A stretch of 64,000 nt of DNA, from NCBI RefSeq assembly GCF_007750855.1, contig NZ_CP036291.1:1550001-1614000 (forward strand). The letters run 5' to 3'. The position numbers and the translations under genes are program-made. The notes beneath the pieces were generated by a model, which was not told where the DNA came from, searched no databases, and saw only the letters and a list, made by a program, of their open reading frames with translations. This document shows positions 11,757 to 19,923 of this stretch, piece by piece. The DNA comes from Pirellulimonas nuda (lineage in GTDB: Bacteria > Planctomycetota > Planctomycetia > Pirellulales > Lacipirellulaceae). Within the stretch, counting starts at the first letter, position 1, and every line of letters begins with the position of its first letter.

Positions 11757-11773
11757 AGCATCGAGACCTGTTG

Positions 11774-12421
11774 TTAGTCGGTAGGACAGCTCCAGAGGGA
11801 CCGGGCGACACCCAGGTCGAGCCCGAACAGCCGCTCACCGAACGCGTCGACCTCATCCCATTCGTCTTCCTGCTCAACGCAGGTCTCGTACTCCTTGAGC
11901 CACGCCGCGTGGTCGCTGCCGGCAAACGGCTCGTTCCACGCAACCCGCACGGGGAGCCGCCGCGTGGCGCCCGGGCCGGCGTGCACTCCCAGACGGGCGT
12001 ACCAGCGCCCGCCGCGGGCCAGGATTGCCATCACGGCCCAATCGGCCGGACCGAACACCCGGGCGAACGTCGCCTCGTCGGTGCCGCTGGGGTGCGGCGA
12101 GCTCCCCGGGTGGGTGTGGAACCAGACCCGGCCGAACTGCTGGGGGCTAAGCCCGGCGTCGGCCTGCTCGTCGAAGTAGTCGGCCACCGCGGCGTCGTCG
12201 AACGCCACGGTGACCGAGCTACAGGCCTGCCGGACCAGCACCACGTCCCGCACCAGCAGCAGGTCCTCGGGGTCCGTAACGCCAAAACAGCCGATCTCGG
12301 TCGGCCCGGCGTCACCCAGGAACCGGAGCTTGGCCCACGCGTGCGGCGTCAGCCGCAGCGACCTGCGGGGCCGTGTCCTTGTTCTGTTGGTCGGACTCCT
12401 TTTCAGCGACGCACGCATCAC
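11774..12421 (-). CDS. JAMM/JAB (MPN) metalloprotease, probable deconjugase or Ubl processor
   Basis: A 215-aa protein with a complete JAMM zinc-peptidase motif: Glu42 in TEIGCFGV, then His102-x-His104 in WFHTHPGSS, Ser112 and Asp115 (spacing HxH-x7-S-x2-D). In eukaryotes and bacteria such enzymes remove or process ubiquitin-like proteins. The start at 12421 is supported by an AAGGAG site about 7 nt upstream, although it places the first 110 nt inside the 3' end of the E2 gene. The first 20 residues are basic and the fold starts near SLRLTPHAW. It lies between the E2-like and E1-like genes. Confidence 0.92.
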   Translation of the reverse strand: MMRASLKRSPTNRTRTRPRRSLRLTPHAWAKLRFLGDAGPTEIGCFGVTDPEDLLLVRDVVLVRQACSSVTVAFDDAAVADYFDEQADAGLSPQQFGRVWFHTHPGSSPHPSGTDEATFARVFGPADWAVMAILARGGRWYARLGVHAGPGATRRLPVRVAWNEPFAGSDHAAWLKEYETCVEQEDEWDEVDAFGERLFGLDLGVARSLWSCPTD

Positions 12422-13334
12422 AAACTCCTTCGGTTAGGCAGGAAGGGCAGCAGGAACCATGGCAGTCGCTGCAGGGGTCGAGGCAGGCACGGCAGTGGTG
12501 CTCGTCGCAGGCCGAGCACTCCTCGCGGCAGCCGTGGCACAGACTGTCACCGCAACCTTCGCAGCTCTGCACGCACTCGTCACAGACCTGGGCGTCGCAG
12601 CGGCCGCACAGGCTTCGCTCCTCGGCGTCCACACTGGCGCCACAGTCGCCGCAGGGGACGCCGTGCCAGCGGTCGAGGCAGACATACGCACTCAACTCGT
12701 TGTAGGTCTGGAGGATCTGGCGGAGGATCAGCACGAAGTCGTGCAGTCTTCCTTCCGCGCTGGCGGCCTGCAGCACGTGCGTCCCCTCTCCTTCACACAG
12801 CCGGTCATCCACCACATGCGGGTGGGTGACGCCCGGGTTGGAGTCGGGCGGGTTGGGGCGCAGGGCCATCACTTCGTAGTTGGGCTGCTCGGCGCCAAGC
12901 GACTGCCAATGGACAGCGATCATGAATGGGCCCAGGCTGACCTCTGCCAGCTCAAGGGGATCGGTCGCGACTAGCAGCAGCTGCCGCTTGAAGTCGACCT
13001 CCAATCGAGGGAACTCGTCGTCGATCGCCCGCAGGTCCCAGTAGAGGGTTCCGGCCAATGGCGGCTGGGTACGCCGCCTCTCTGCACGCAGCCGCTCGGC
13101 CTGGGTCGTGGCCGCGACGGCTAGGTCGCGGAGTGCCCGCTCTAATCGGGGGCGGAGCACTGCCGCCGCGGTGCGGTACCGACGCCGATGGGCGTGCCGC
13201 ATCATGCGTGTCAGCCGCGTCACAGCATCAATCGGCAGCGGCTCTGCAAGCGGCGGAGAGATTTCTTGGCGGCGGGCGTAGACCTCGGCGATCGCCGAGG
13301 CGGCCCGCCACAACATCTTCTGGTGTGGGTTCAT
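12312..13334 (-). CDS. E2-like (UBC-fold) protein with Cys-rich zinc-binding C-terminal half
   Basis: A 340-aa protein. The middle third (about 95-215) reads as a UBC/E2-like fold: LEVDFKRQLLLV, then FMIAVHW and YEVMALRPNPP. It ends in the bacterial E2 signature GVTHPHVVDDRLCEGEG, where Cys180 is the expected thioester cysteine and His171/His173 flank it. The last third (about 219-308) has about twenty cysteines, mostly as CxxC pairs (CGDC, CGRC, CDEC, CEGC, CHGC, CSAC, CRAC, CSDC, CPSC, CDAC), consistent with several treble-clef or RING-like zinc knuckles. A basic helical N-terminus precedes the E2 domain. An E2 joined to a zinc module could combine conjugating and E3-like roles; that is inference. 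Confidence 0.85.
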   Translation of the reverse strand: MNPHQKMLWRAASAIAEVYARRQEISPPLAEPLPIDAVTRLTRMMRHAHRRRYRTAAAVLRPRLERALRDLAVAATTQAERLRAERRRTQPPLAGTLYWDLRAIDDEFPRLEVDFKRQLLLVATDPLELAEVSLGPFMIAVHWQSLGAEQPNYEVMALRPNPPDSNPGVTHPHVVDDRLCEGEGTHVLQAASAEGRLHDFVLILRQILQTYNELSAYVCLDRWHGVPCGDCGASVDAEERSLCGRCDAQVCDECVQSCEGCGDSLCHGCREECSACDEHHCRACLDPCSDCHGSCCPSCLTEGVCDACVAEKESDQQNKDTAPQVAAADAARVGQAPVPG

Positions 13335-13448
13335 GGGAGGCGCCGCTTTGCGGCGGGGTTGGGGGCTGGGGACTGGGTAGGCAATGGCCAGCCGAGCGAG
13401 CGTCCGTGCTCGCCGCTGACCGCTAATGCCTGAGGCCTAACTCCTTTC
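13335..13448. other. Spacer with G-rich motif, between the Ubl and E2 genes
   Basis: A 114-nt gap, unusually long for this tightly packed operon. It contains a plus-strand run GGGGTTGGGGGCTGGGGACT that recurs in rearranged form in the spacer upstream of the Ubl gene (13671-13740). Its role is unknown. Confidence 0.4.
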
Positions 13449-13667
13449 TTAGGCCCCTTCGATCTTCACCGGTGTGAAGCTGATGCGGTCGCCCTCTTCG
13501 AGGACCTGGTCGGCCGGCGCGGGCAAGCGGTTGACGCGGATCAGGTAATTCTCGGGCCGCGGGTCGCGGACCTGCCGCTCGAACAGCTTGCGGACCGAAG
13601 TGCCGGGCTCGATGTGGACGTAGTCGGCGAAGCCGGCGCCGTCGTTGTTGATGACGAGGATTTTCAT
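13449..13667 (-). CDS. Ubiquitin-like (MoaD/ThiS-type beta-grasp) protein
   Basis: A 72-aa protein of the size and pattern of a beta-grasp ubiquitin-like modifier: a first strand [10 protein letters not shown], a helix with [10 protein letters not shown], then [20 protein letters not shown] and a last strand [12 protein letters not shown]. The [11 protein letters not shown] block is typical of MoaD/ThiS-like folds. It ends in Gly-Ala rather than the Gly-Gly of ubiquitin, ThiS and MoaD. Its genomic partners are an E2-like protein, a JAMM peptidase and an E1-like enzyme on the same strand, so it is the likely modifier of that system. Confidence 0.85.
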   Translation of the reverse strand: MKILVINNDGAGFADYVHIEPGTSVRKLFERQVRDPRPENYLIRVNRLPAPADQVLEEGDRISFTPVKIEGA

Positions 13668-13741
13668 GGCTGGACTCGGGGGTTGGGGGGCTGGTGGGTC
13701 CGCTAGTGGCGGATAGGGACTGGGGGCTGACGCTCGAACGC

Positions 13742-13996
13742 TCAGACTCCTGCGGTCAGGGCGCCGCCGTAGCGGGCTTGCCAGGCGTCGTCCCAGTCGA
13801 GGTAGCTCTCGTGGGCAATGTCCGCGGCGAGCGGTTTTGCCTCTTCGAAGTCGTACGCCTCATCGACAACGATCTGCGGCTCGGGGTCGTGGCGGACGTC
13901 CATAGGCGTGGCGAGCGAGAAGCCCAGCCGGTCGATCGTGCGGCGGGACTCGCCGGTGGCATGTGAGACAGCGGACAGGAGTTGACGGTGGGACAT
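13742..13996 (-). CDS. Conserved small protein of the ubiquitin-like operon (84 aa)
   Basis: An 84-aa acidic protein. The ATG at 13996 follows a GGAGG site at good spacing, so the eight-codon upstream extension was rejected. The N-terminal stretch ([19 protein letters not shown], then DRLGFSLA) looks like a short helix-turn-helix. The rest is acidic ([15 protein letters not shown]). No family is recognised. It lies 74 nt upstream of the Ubl gene on the same strand. A regulatory or adaptor role is possible but unproven. Confidence 0.7.
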   Translation of the reverse strand: MSHRQLLSAVSHATGESRRTIDRLGFSLATPMDVRHDPEPQIVVDEAYDFEEAKPLAADIAHESYLDWDDAWQARYGGALTAGV

Positions 13997-14053
13997 GACG
14001 GACCTCCGGTTGGGGAACAAGAACTGGGGAAGACGCAGAAGCGATGACGCTGC

Positions 14054-14296
14054 CTAGAGGCGGCTTCGCAGCAGCCCATCGCGTTCGGCCCGGAGGGCCT
14101 CACTGCGATGGGCGAACGGGCCCAACAGCGGCCCGTCCACAGGAGAAAGGTCGGCCAGCCAATGACCGAGGGGGTCGGGCTCGACGTGGCTGGCCCGGTT
14201 GATGGAGACGCGGCCCAGAGTGGCCAAGTCGAGCGTCTCGTCGTACAGCGTGGTGATCGTCCCCTGAGGTCCGACCACCAGGTGCAACGCTTCCAC
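14054..14296 (-). CDS. Conserved small protein of the ubiquitin-like operon (80 aa)
   Basis: An 80-aa protein starting at a GTG that overlaps the stop of the preceding gene (TAGTG), so translation is coupled. Visible sequence includes GTITTLYDETLDLATLGRVS and INRASHVEPDP; a beta-rich N-terminal half is followed by an Arg-rich helix. The phrase RASHVEP followed by W.ADL.PV.GP looks like a small conserved planctomycete or phage-plasmid type protein, but I cannot name the family. Position alone ties it to the ubiquitin-like system. Confidence 0.68.
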   Translation of the reverse strand: MEALHLVVGPQGTITTLYDETLDLATLGRVSINRASHVEPDPLGHWLADLSPVDGPLLGPFAHRSEALRAERDGLLRSRL

Positions 14297-15252
14297 TAGG
14301 CGCCACGCCGCATCACGCGGCGGCGGGGGCGGTCGACCAGCAGCGACTCCAGGGACCGGGCGACCCGCCCCAACCCCTCGGCCGCCTGCTCGCGGAGCGA
14401 CGTGTGGTTCCGCAGCCTCTCGGGCCGCACGCCGGCCAGCACTGCCTCGGCTTCGTCGACCAGCTCATCCAGCTCGCCAGAGGTGCTTAGCCGCAGGCAG
14501 CGGAACCGCTCGAAGAACGCCTGCAGGTTCTCGACCGCCGAGTCGCGGAACACCTTGGGCTTGCCGTCGGTCCGGCCCTCGAGCCGCTCGGCCAGGTGGC
14601 TCACCAGCCGCTGCAGCTCTTCGCCGAACGCCTGTTCGGCCAGCGCGACCGCTTCTTCGAAGCGGGCCCGGGTCCGCTCGCACTCCCGCTGGTACAGTTC
14701 AGGAGACAAGCGACGCAGGTACTCCGGCGGCTCGACCGACGGGAAGTCCCACTCAACCGCAAAGAGCCCGCCGAGCCGCTCTGGGTAGTCGCCCGACTCA
14801 AACAGCTCTCCTAGACGGCGGCGGGCCGAGTCCCGCAGCTCGCCGTAGACCTCGTCGAGTTCCTGCACCGCTTCACGAAGCTCTTCGCGGTAGCCTTCGA
14901 ACCGGTGCTGCAGCGTCTCGATGTCGCCGCGACGCACGAGGCGGACCCCCGGCTCGGGGAACGGCAGCGAGACTCCTCTCCAGTAGGCGACCGCTTGGCT
15001 GCGGACCGCGGACACACCGCGGTACTTAGGGTGCCGGGTGTCGAGCAGCTTCTTGCCCGCTGACAGAGAGTCGCCGGCGGCGCCGAACGCCTCGGCGGCC
15101 TGGGCCTTCTGGTCGGCAGAGAGGGTCTTCTTGGCGCCGAACCAGGTGAATGACAGCCGCACGGCGGCGGTCTCCAGTCGCAGCCGCTCTGGGGGCGAGG
15201 GAGGGGGGGCCTCGCGGTGGGTTGGGGGCGGGGCTTCGAGGATCGTGGGCAT
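14296..15252 (-). CDS. Helical protein of the ubiquitin-like operon, possibly DUF3150-like
   Basis: A 318-aa, largely helical protein. The start at 15252 follows an AAGGAA site and begins with a proline-rich leader (EAPPPTHREAPPPSPPERL). The core begins VRLSFTWFGAKKTLSADQK and continues with GKKLLDTRHPKYRGVSAVRS, a pattern that reminds me of DUF3150 proteins from phage and plasmid cassettes. Long charged helices follow (EGYREELREAVQELDEVYG) with a Tyr/Pro-rich middle (PPEYLRRLSPELYQRE). The C-terminus is basic (RPRRRVMRRGA). No catalytic motif is seen. It overlaps the next gene by 1 nt. Confidence 0.75.
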   Translation of the reverse strand: MPTILEAPPPTHREAPPPSPPERLRLETAAVRLSFTWFGAKKTLSADQKAQAAEAFGAAGDSLSAGKKLLDTRHPKYRGVSAVRSQAVAYWRGVSLPFPEPGVRLVRRGDIETLQHRFEGYREELREAVQELDEVYGELRDSARRRLGELFESGDYPERLGGLFAVEWDFPSVEPPEYLRRLSPELYQRECERTRARFEEAVALAEQAFGEELQRLVSHLAERLEGRTDGKPKVFRDSAVENLQAFFERFRCLRLSTSGELDELVDEAEAVLAGVRPERLRNHTSLREQAAEGLGRVARSLESLLVDRPRRRVMRRGA

Positions 15253-15296
15253 GGGATTCCTTGGAAATTGGTGAGGGGTGAAAGCAGACTGTGTCG

Positions 15297-15647
15297 TTAC
15301 GGCAGAAGCCCGTGCTGTTCGAGTAGGCAGGCACGCTCCATGCAGATGTCTGCTGACGCCCACTGCTTTTCGCGGTTCCAGCATGGCTCTCCGGCGTCGT
15401 CGAAGTCGCCATAGAGCCCTAGCTGGAGCCTGGTGACGATCGCCACCAGGGCATCTGTCGAGAGTCGGGCGAGAGATACTGGTTGGGGCCGCGGTTCTGC
15501 TGCGGGTCCGGTTTCGTGCAGCACGATGCCCGCCGTAGCGAGGACCCCGAGGACATCCGTCTTGAGAAGATGCGAGAAAGGGACCGGGTGGAGGACGGCG
15601 ACCGATGCTTCGGCCGCGTTACCGAGGCCGCCGTCGTCCCAATCCAT
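15297..15647 (-). CDS. Small conserved protein opening the ubiquitin-like operon (start uncertain)
   Basis: About 116 aa; the C-terminal 60 residues are the convincing part: LSTDALVAIVTRLQLGLYGD, then WNREKQWASADIC and LEQHGLLP, a pattern of small planctomycete proteins I cannot name. The N-terminal half is less convincing and no good ribosome-binding site was found, so the true start may be further in. It ends 44 nt before the DUF3150-like gene. Confidence 0.5.
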   Translation of the reverse strand: MDWDDGGLGNAAEASVAVLHPVPFSHLLKTDVLGVLATAGIVLHETGPAAEPRPQPVSLARLSTDALVAIVTRLQLGLYGDFDDAGEPCWNREKQWASADICMERACLLEQHGLLP

Positions 15648-15653
15648 GACCAC

Positions 15654-16126
15654 GACTCGCGGTTACGGTCGAGGAGCGAACGCGGCTTGGACGACGCCCC
15701 CATGGACGTTCACGATCACATGCGTGGGTTCTCCATGGACAGTAGAGGTGGGTGGTCGACACATGCGGGGGCCGGCCGCTGAACGCCGGCCGCAGGACTC
15801 ATTCGCCGCTCAGGCGAGACGCCCTGAAGGCGCCGAGAGTGACGCTGTGTGTCGGCGAAGACCAAACCTGTTCAGCACTCGCGACTAGGTTCGTGTCGCC
15901 CGTCGCCTGGGGCCGCGTAGCGAGCCTGATTGCGGAGACGATGCGACGCTTCGATATCTCCGGCCGAGGCGGCTTCGAACCCGGGAGTATGCCGACATGA
16001 TGTCCACTGACCGCGGCTGATTGGACGATGGCGATCCCGCCGCGGTCGATGAAACTTCAGTCTCGAGGCAGAACGCCGCAGTCCGCTGCGACATGGTGTG
16101 ACGTGTCCATCTGATACAATGGCGGA
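15654..16126. other. Divergent intergenic region between defence island and sigma/kinase pair
   Basis: About 470 nt with no credible gene. It must contain the promoters of the minus-strand ubiquitin-like operon and the plus-strand sigma factor. The sequence TGATACAAT (16112-16120) matches an extended -10 element 7 nt before the sigma-factor ATG. Confidence 0.5.
16112..16120 (+). promoter_or_regulatory. Candidate extended -10 element of the sigma-factor gene
   Basis: TG-A-TACAAT fits an extended -10 box. No good -35 was seen at 17 nt. Transcription would start about at the ATG (16127), which would make the message nearly leaderless. Confidence 0.3.
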
Positions 16127-16876
16127 ATGTCCGCTGAAAAGCCTGTTCGCGAGAGTCTCGCCAACCCCCATGACTTTGCCACAACACAGTGGAGCATGGT
16201 GCTTGCCGCCGGCAAAGTCGGCGATCGGGACGCACAAGTTGCGCTCAACCAGTTGTGCGAGTCGTACTGGTACCCGCTGTACGCCTATGTGCGACGGCGG
16301 CTGAACAACGCTGACGATGCGCAGGACCTGACTCAGTCCTTCTTCACGCACCTTTTGGAAAAGGGCGCTGTGGCCCGCGCGGATCGCTCTCGGGGTCGAT
16401 TCCGGGCTTTCTTGCTAGCGGCCGTAAGAAACTTCCTTGCCAACGAGTGGCAGAAAGGTCGAACGCAGAAACGAGGCGGGCAGAGGCAGAAGCTCTCGCT
16501 CGATTTCGACTCTGGTGAGTCGAGGTTTCAAGTCGAACCATTCCACGAACTAACGCCCGAAAAGCTGTTCGAGCGGCGGTGGGTCATGACCCTGCTGGAT
16601 CGGGTGTTAGACCGAGTTCGAACAGAGCTGGCAGAAACCGGCAGAGCAGGGCTCTTCGAACACCTGAAAGAGGGGCTAACCTGTAGCGAGGACGCCCCCT
16701 ACTACAGGCAGGCGGCCGCGGCTCTTGGGGTGACGCCTGCGGCCGCCAAGCAGGCCGCCTTTCGGCTGCGGAAGCGATACCGGCAGCTGTTTCGCGAGGA
16801 AGTGGCACGCACGGTAGCGGATGAAACGGAAGTGGACGAGGAGATTGGCCGGCTATTCGCCATCTTGGGAGAATAG
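16127..16876 (+). CDS. ECF-like RNA polymerase sigma factor
   Basis: A 249-aa planctomycete-type ECF-like sigma factor. Region 2 is visible as LCESYWYPLYAYVRRRLNN followed by DDAQDLTQSFFTHLLE, the promoter-melting and core-binding part. Region 4 is a helix-turn-helix in YYRQAAAALGVTPAAAKQAA followed by FRLRKRYRQLFREEV. It carries about 40 extra residues between regions 2 and 4. A Ser/Thr kinase begins 75 nt downstream on the same strand. ECF-kinase pairs are frequent in planctomycetes, where the kinase is thought to control the sigma factor. Confidence 0.88.
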   Translation: MSAEKPVRESLANPHDFATTQWSMVLAAGKVGDRDAQVALNQLCESYWYPLYAYVRRRLNNADDAQDLTQSFFTHLLEKGAVARADRSRGRFRAFLLAAVRNFLANEWQKGRTQKRGGQRQKLSLDFDSGESRFQVEPFHELTPEKLFERRWVMTLLDRVLDRVRTELAETGRAGLFEHLKEGLTCSEDAPYYRQAAAALGVTPAAAKQAAFRLRKRYRQLFREEVARTVADETEVDEEIGRLFAILGE

Positions 16877-16951
16877 GGCCGCAAACCATGTTACGCCCGA
16901 GGAAGACTCCTGTACTGATAGGTAGAACGCCCTTTCAGTTGGAGAGTCGTG

Positions 16952-19687
16952 ATGAGCGATCCTAGCACATGCCCCAAATGCGACGCCAAGCTGCCGGAAG
17001 ACGCTCCGGCTGGTCTTTGCCCCAAGTGCTTAGTGGAAGCGGGGTTTGAGAGTGTAGCCAGCGGCCACAGCAGCCCTCCGAAGCGTGAACCCGACGCGCC
17101 AACGATCGACAGCCCGTCGCCAGGACACGGGTTTCTGCCGCCACCGCCCGAGGAACTAGCCGGCAGGTTTCAGCAGCTCGAGATACTGGAACTGCTCGGC
17201 CACGGAGGAATGGGCGCCGTCTACAAAGCCCGCCAGACCAACCTCGATCGTCTGGTAGCACTGAAGATTATCCGCCCAGAAGCGACGCACGACCCGAAGT
17301 TTGCCGAGCGGTTCAACCGAGAGGCCAAGACCCTAGCCCGGCTTAATCATCCACAGATCGTTGCGGTCTACGATTTTGGCGAAGTCCCGTTTACCGGTTC
17401 TTCTGGTGGTTCGTCGCGACCGCTGTACTTTTTTCTAATGGAGTACGTCGACGGCGCCAATCTGCGGCAGTTGATGCGTGCTGGCGACCTTGCGCCGGAT
17501 CAGGCCCTGGCGATTGTCCCCCAGATCTGCGAAGCCCTGCAGTACGCCCACGACGAGGGGGTGGTGCACCGGGATATCAAGCCCGAAAACATCCTGCTCG
17601 ACAAGCGAGGCCGGGTGAAGATCGCCGACTTCGGCCTGGCGAAGCTGACCAACCCCTCGGATGCCGAGTGCACTCTCACCGGCACGCACCAGGTGATGGG
17701 CACGCTCCGCTACATGGCGCCCGAGCAACTAGAGGGTTCGCACTCGGTCGACCACCGCGCCGACATTTATTCGCTCGGAGTGGTCTTCTACGAGATGCTC
17801 ACCGGCGAAGCGCCCATGGGCCACTTCGACCCCCCCTCGAAGAAGGTACTTATTGATGTGCGTCTCGATGAGGTAGTGTTGCGCACGCTTGCACGTGAGC
17901 CGGAGCGACGATACCAGCATGCAAGCGACGTGAAGACGGATGTTGACGCGATCGGCTCCAAGAGTCCAAGCACCGGGCGGCCCGCCGCTCCGACGTCGTC
18001 GGCTCGGTGGTTTCCAGACTGGCAGACCTACGCCGTCGCCCTGTTCGCGGTGTGCCTGTTCTTGCCGTTGGTGGTCAATGGCGTGACCCAAAGCAGTTGG
18101 AACCTGGCGCTGGAGATCGTCCTGACCGGCGGCGTCGCTGGACTCTCGCTGCTGGCGTGGCTACGCGATCGGGTTCCATCGGCTCCAGATCAATCCTGGA
18201 CGCTGCGGCGCGTTTGGCTCGCTGGTTTGACGATTCAGCTCGCCATGCTTGTCGGAGGCGACGAGTTGCTGCAGGAGCGACACCTAAACGGTTTGAACGA
18301 GGTGTTCGATCAGTCTTCCAGCAAGTTCGACCTGATGATGCTCCGTTTTCTGCGATTTGCGGTCTTCCTATGGACCTTCTATTTTACGGTTGGCTGGCTG
18401 TGGTCGATGCGAGGAAGGAATCAGTCGAACGGCGACGCCCTCGCAACAGCAGACGTTCCGCGTTCCACATACAGACCGCAATCCTCACGTGCAGACGAGG
18501 CAGAGCACGCGGCAAGTGTTGAGGAAATCCAGCGCGAAGCGGAGCTGGCCCAGATCGCGCCCGACTGGCTCTGCTGGCCGATCCTGGGCCTCTTCGCAGC
18601 CGGCTGGGCCGTGTTCGGACTGCTGTGGAATCTTCGCTGGCCCGGGTTAATCGTGGCGATCGCCTTGATGGCCGCCGTTACCTACTACGCCGTGCAGATG
18701 CAGCTTCGCTACCTGCCGACGTTGCGAAAAGAACTCGACCGCGAGCCGCGTTGGTCGCGGTCGGCCTCTCTTTGCGGCGCTCTCACGATGTTTGTACTTG
18801 GCTTGCTGTGCGTTGCGTGGCTACACGCAGGTGCCGGCGACCTATTCTCGGGCATGCAGATGCTGGGCGGCTCCCGCGGGGTCGGGTTCAAGGTGATGAC
18901 CGAGACGCAGCTTACGTCATTCGTGGAAGCGGCCCATTTCGAGCGTCCCGGCGAAGCCGATACCGTCTTCAAAAGCGCTGGGTTTGGATATGGCGCCGCT
19001 ATCTCCCCGCTGTTACTGTCGGGGATCTGGGCCGTTTGTTTGCTGTTCTCTTCCGTCGCGGGCGTGCTCCACACCCGCAGGTACCGCTACACGTGGAAGC
19101 ACTGGTGGCAACCCTCGATTGGGGTCACCGTCTATCTGTTGGGCACGCTGGTCCTAGTCCATGTCCTCCACCTGTTTAGTGTTGGTCATGCCGAGTCACG
19201 CACCGATCCTCGTCAGATCCGTGTCGCCGCCGGTTGGGATGCCGTCGACGCGGCCCTCGACCAGTGGAAGCTGCAGAACGGTTACGTCCAATCAAGCTTC
19301 GAGAACTGGATCGTTGAGAGAGGCGGCACGGAGATCGGCGTCTTGCATGCTCGCCAATTGATGCCCGACTCATGGTTTGACCGCTTTCGATCGAGCTGGC
19401 GACACATGGTGGTGCGTCCCCGGCCGCACCTTTCTTTGACCGTTGTCAGCCAACAGCATCCGCCGCTGTCCTTCGTCGACGTCCAGTTTCCGCACGCCAT
19501 CAAGGGTTCGCCCGAGAACGAGCTATGGCACGCGGTAGTAGACGGAATTGAGAAATCACTTGTCAGCGCTGCAGTTGAACGCAAGGAACACAAGGCGGAG
19601 CGTAACGCCGCCGGCAAGATCCAAGAGCAGGATCGCAAAACGGCTGACGGCTCTCAAGACGTGGGCGACAACGCCAGCAGAGATTAG
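16952..19687 (+). CDS. Membrane Ser/Thr protein kinase with N-terminal zinc ribbon
   Basis: A 911-aa protein. Residues 1-35 carry a zinc ribbon (CPKCDAKLPED and CPKCLVEAGF). A complete Hanks-type kinase domain follows: glycine loop LLGHGGMGAVYKA, Lys in VALKIIRPE, catalytic VVHRDIKPENILLD, ADFGLAK and GTLRYMAPEQ. After the kinase come about six to seven hydrophobic segments in two groups (around residues 350-490 and 530-730), so the protein is integral to the membrane. A C-terminal soluble segment of about 170 residues ends in a charged tail (ERKEHKAERNAAGK). The ATG at 16952 follows GGAG and is preferred over a GTG one codon earlier. All catalytic residues look intact, so activity is expected. 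Confidence 0.93.
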   Translation: MSDPSTCPKCDAKLPEDAPAGLCPKCLVEAGFESVASGHSSPPKREPDAPTIDSPSPGHGFLPPPPEELAGRFQQLEILELLGHGGMGAVYKARQTNLDRLVALKIIRPEATHDPKFAERFNREAKTLARLNHPQIVAVYDFGEVPFTGSSGGSSRPLYFFLMEYVDGANLRQLMRAGDLAPDQALAIVPQICEALQYAHDEGVVHRDIKPENILLDKRGRVKIADFGLAKLTNPSDAECTLTGTHQVMGTLRYMAPEQLEGSHSVDHRADIYSLGVVFYEMLTGEAPMGHFDPPSKKVLIDVRLDEVVLRTLAREPERRYQHASDVKTDVDAIGSKSPSTGRPAAPTSSARWFPDWQTYAVALFAVCLFLPLVVNGVTQSSWNLALEIVLTGGVAGLSLLAWLRDRVPSAPDQSWTLRRVWLAGLTIQLAMLVGGDELLQERHLNGLNEVFDQSSSKFDLMMLRFLRFAVFLWTFYFTVGWLWSMRGRNQSNGDALATADVPRSTYRPQSSRADEAEHAASVEEIQREAELAQIAPDWLCWPILGLFAAGWAVFGLLWNLRWPGLIVAIALMAAVTYYAVQMQLRYLPTLRKELDREPRWSRSASLCGALTMFVLGLLCVAWLHAGAGDLFSGMQMLGGSRGVGFKVMTETQLTSFVEAAHFERPGEADTVFKSAGFGYGAAISPLLLSGIWAVCLLFSSVAGVLHTRRYRYTWKHWWQPSIGVTVYLLGTLVLVHVLHLFSVGHAESRTDPRQIRVAAGWDAVDAALDQWKLQNGYVQSSFENWIVERGGTEIGVLHARQLMPDSWFDRFRSSWRHMVVRPRPHLSLTVVSQQHPPLSFVDVQFPHAIKGSPENELWHAVVDGIEKSLVSAAVERKEHKAERNAAGKIQEQDRKTADGSQDVGDNASRD

Positions 19688-19923
19688 CGCAGGGTTTAGC
19701 CGCGCAGCCCCGGCGCCGCAAGAGTGCAGCGAACGCGGCCCTTAGCCACGCTACGCTGGGATTGCCGACGGTTTGCTCTGTCTCGCGTGGCCGTTCGAGA
19801 GGCCAGGGAGACGGCGATCGCGTCGGAGGCGGTGGGAGACCTTCCGGCAGGCAGCGAAGCAGATCCGTGCCGCGGCCGCCACGGCGACCGTCTTTTTTCG
19901 GGCTTGCGTTGCGCCAACAATGC

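Noticed and set aside
11076..13667. Thiamine or molybdopterin sulfur-transfer operon
   Set aside because: ThiF and MoaD-like proteins alone would allow it, but the E2-like and JAMM genes between them and no thi or moa genes argue against it.
10839..15647. PRTRC plasmid cassette
   Set aside because: E1 and JAMM genes fit loosely, but no ParB-related gene was found, and the E2-like protein plus 72-aa Ubl point to a conjugation cassette instead.
19688..19923. Terminator near the T6 run at about 19890
   Set aside because: The adjoining stem is short and interrupted; not strong enough to call.
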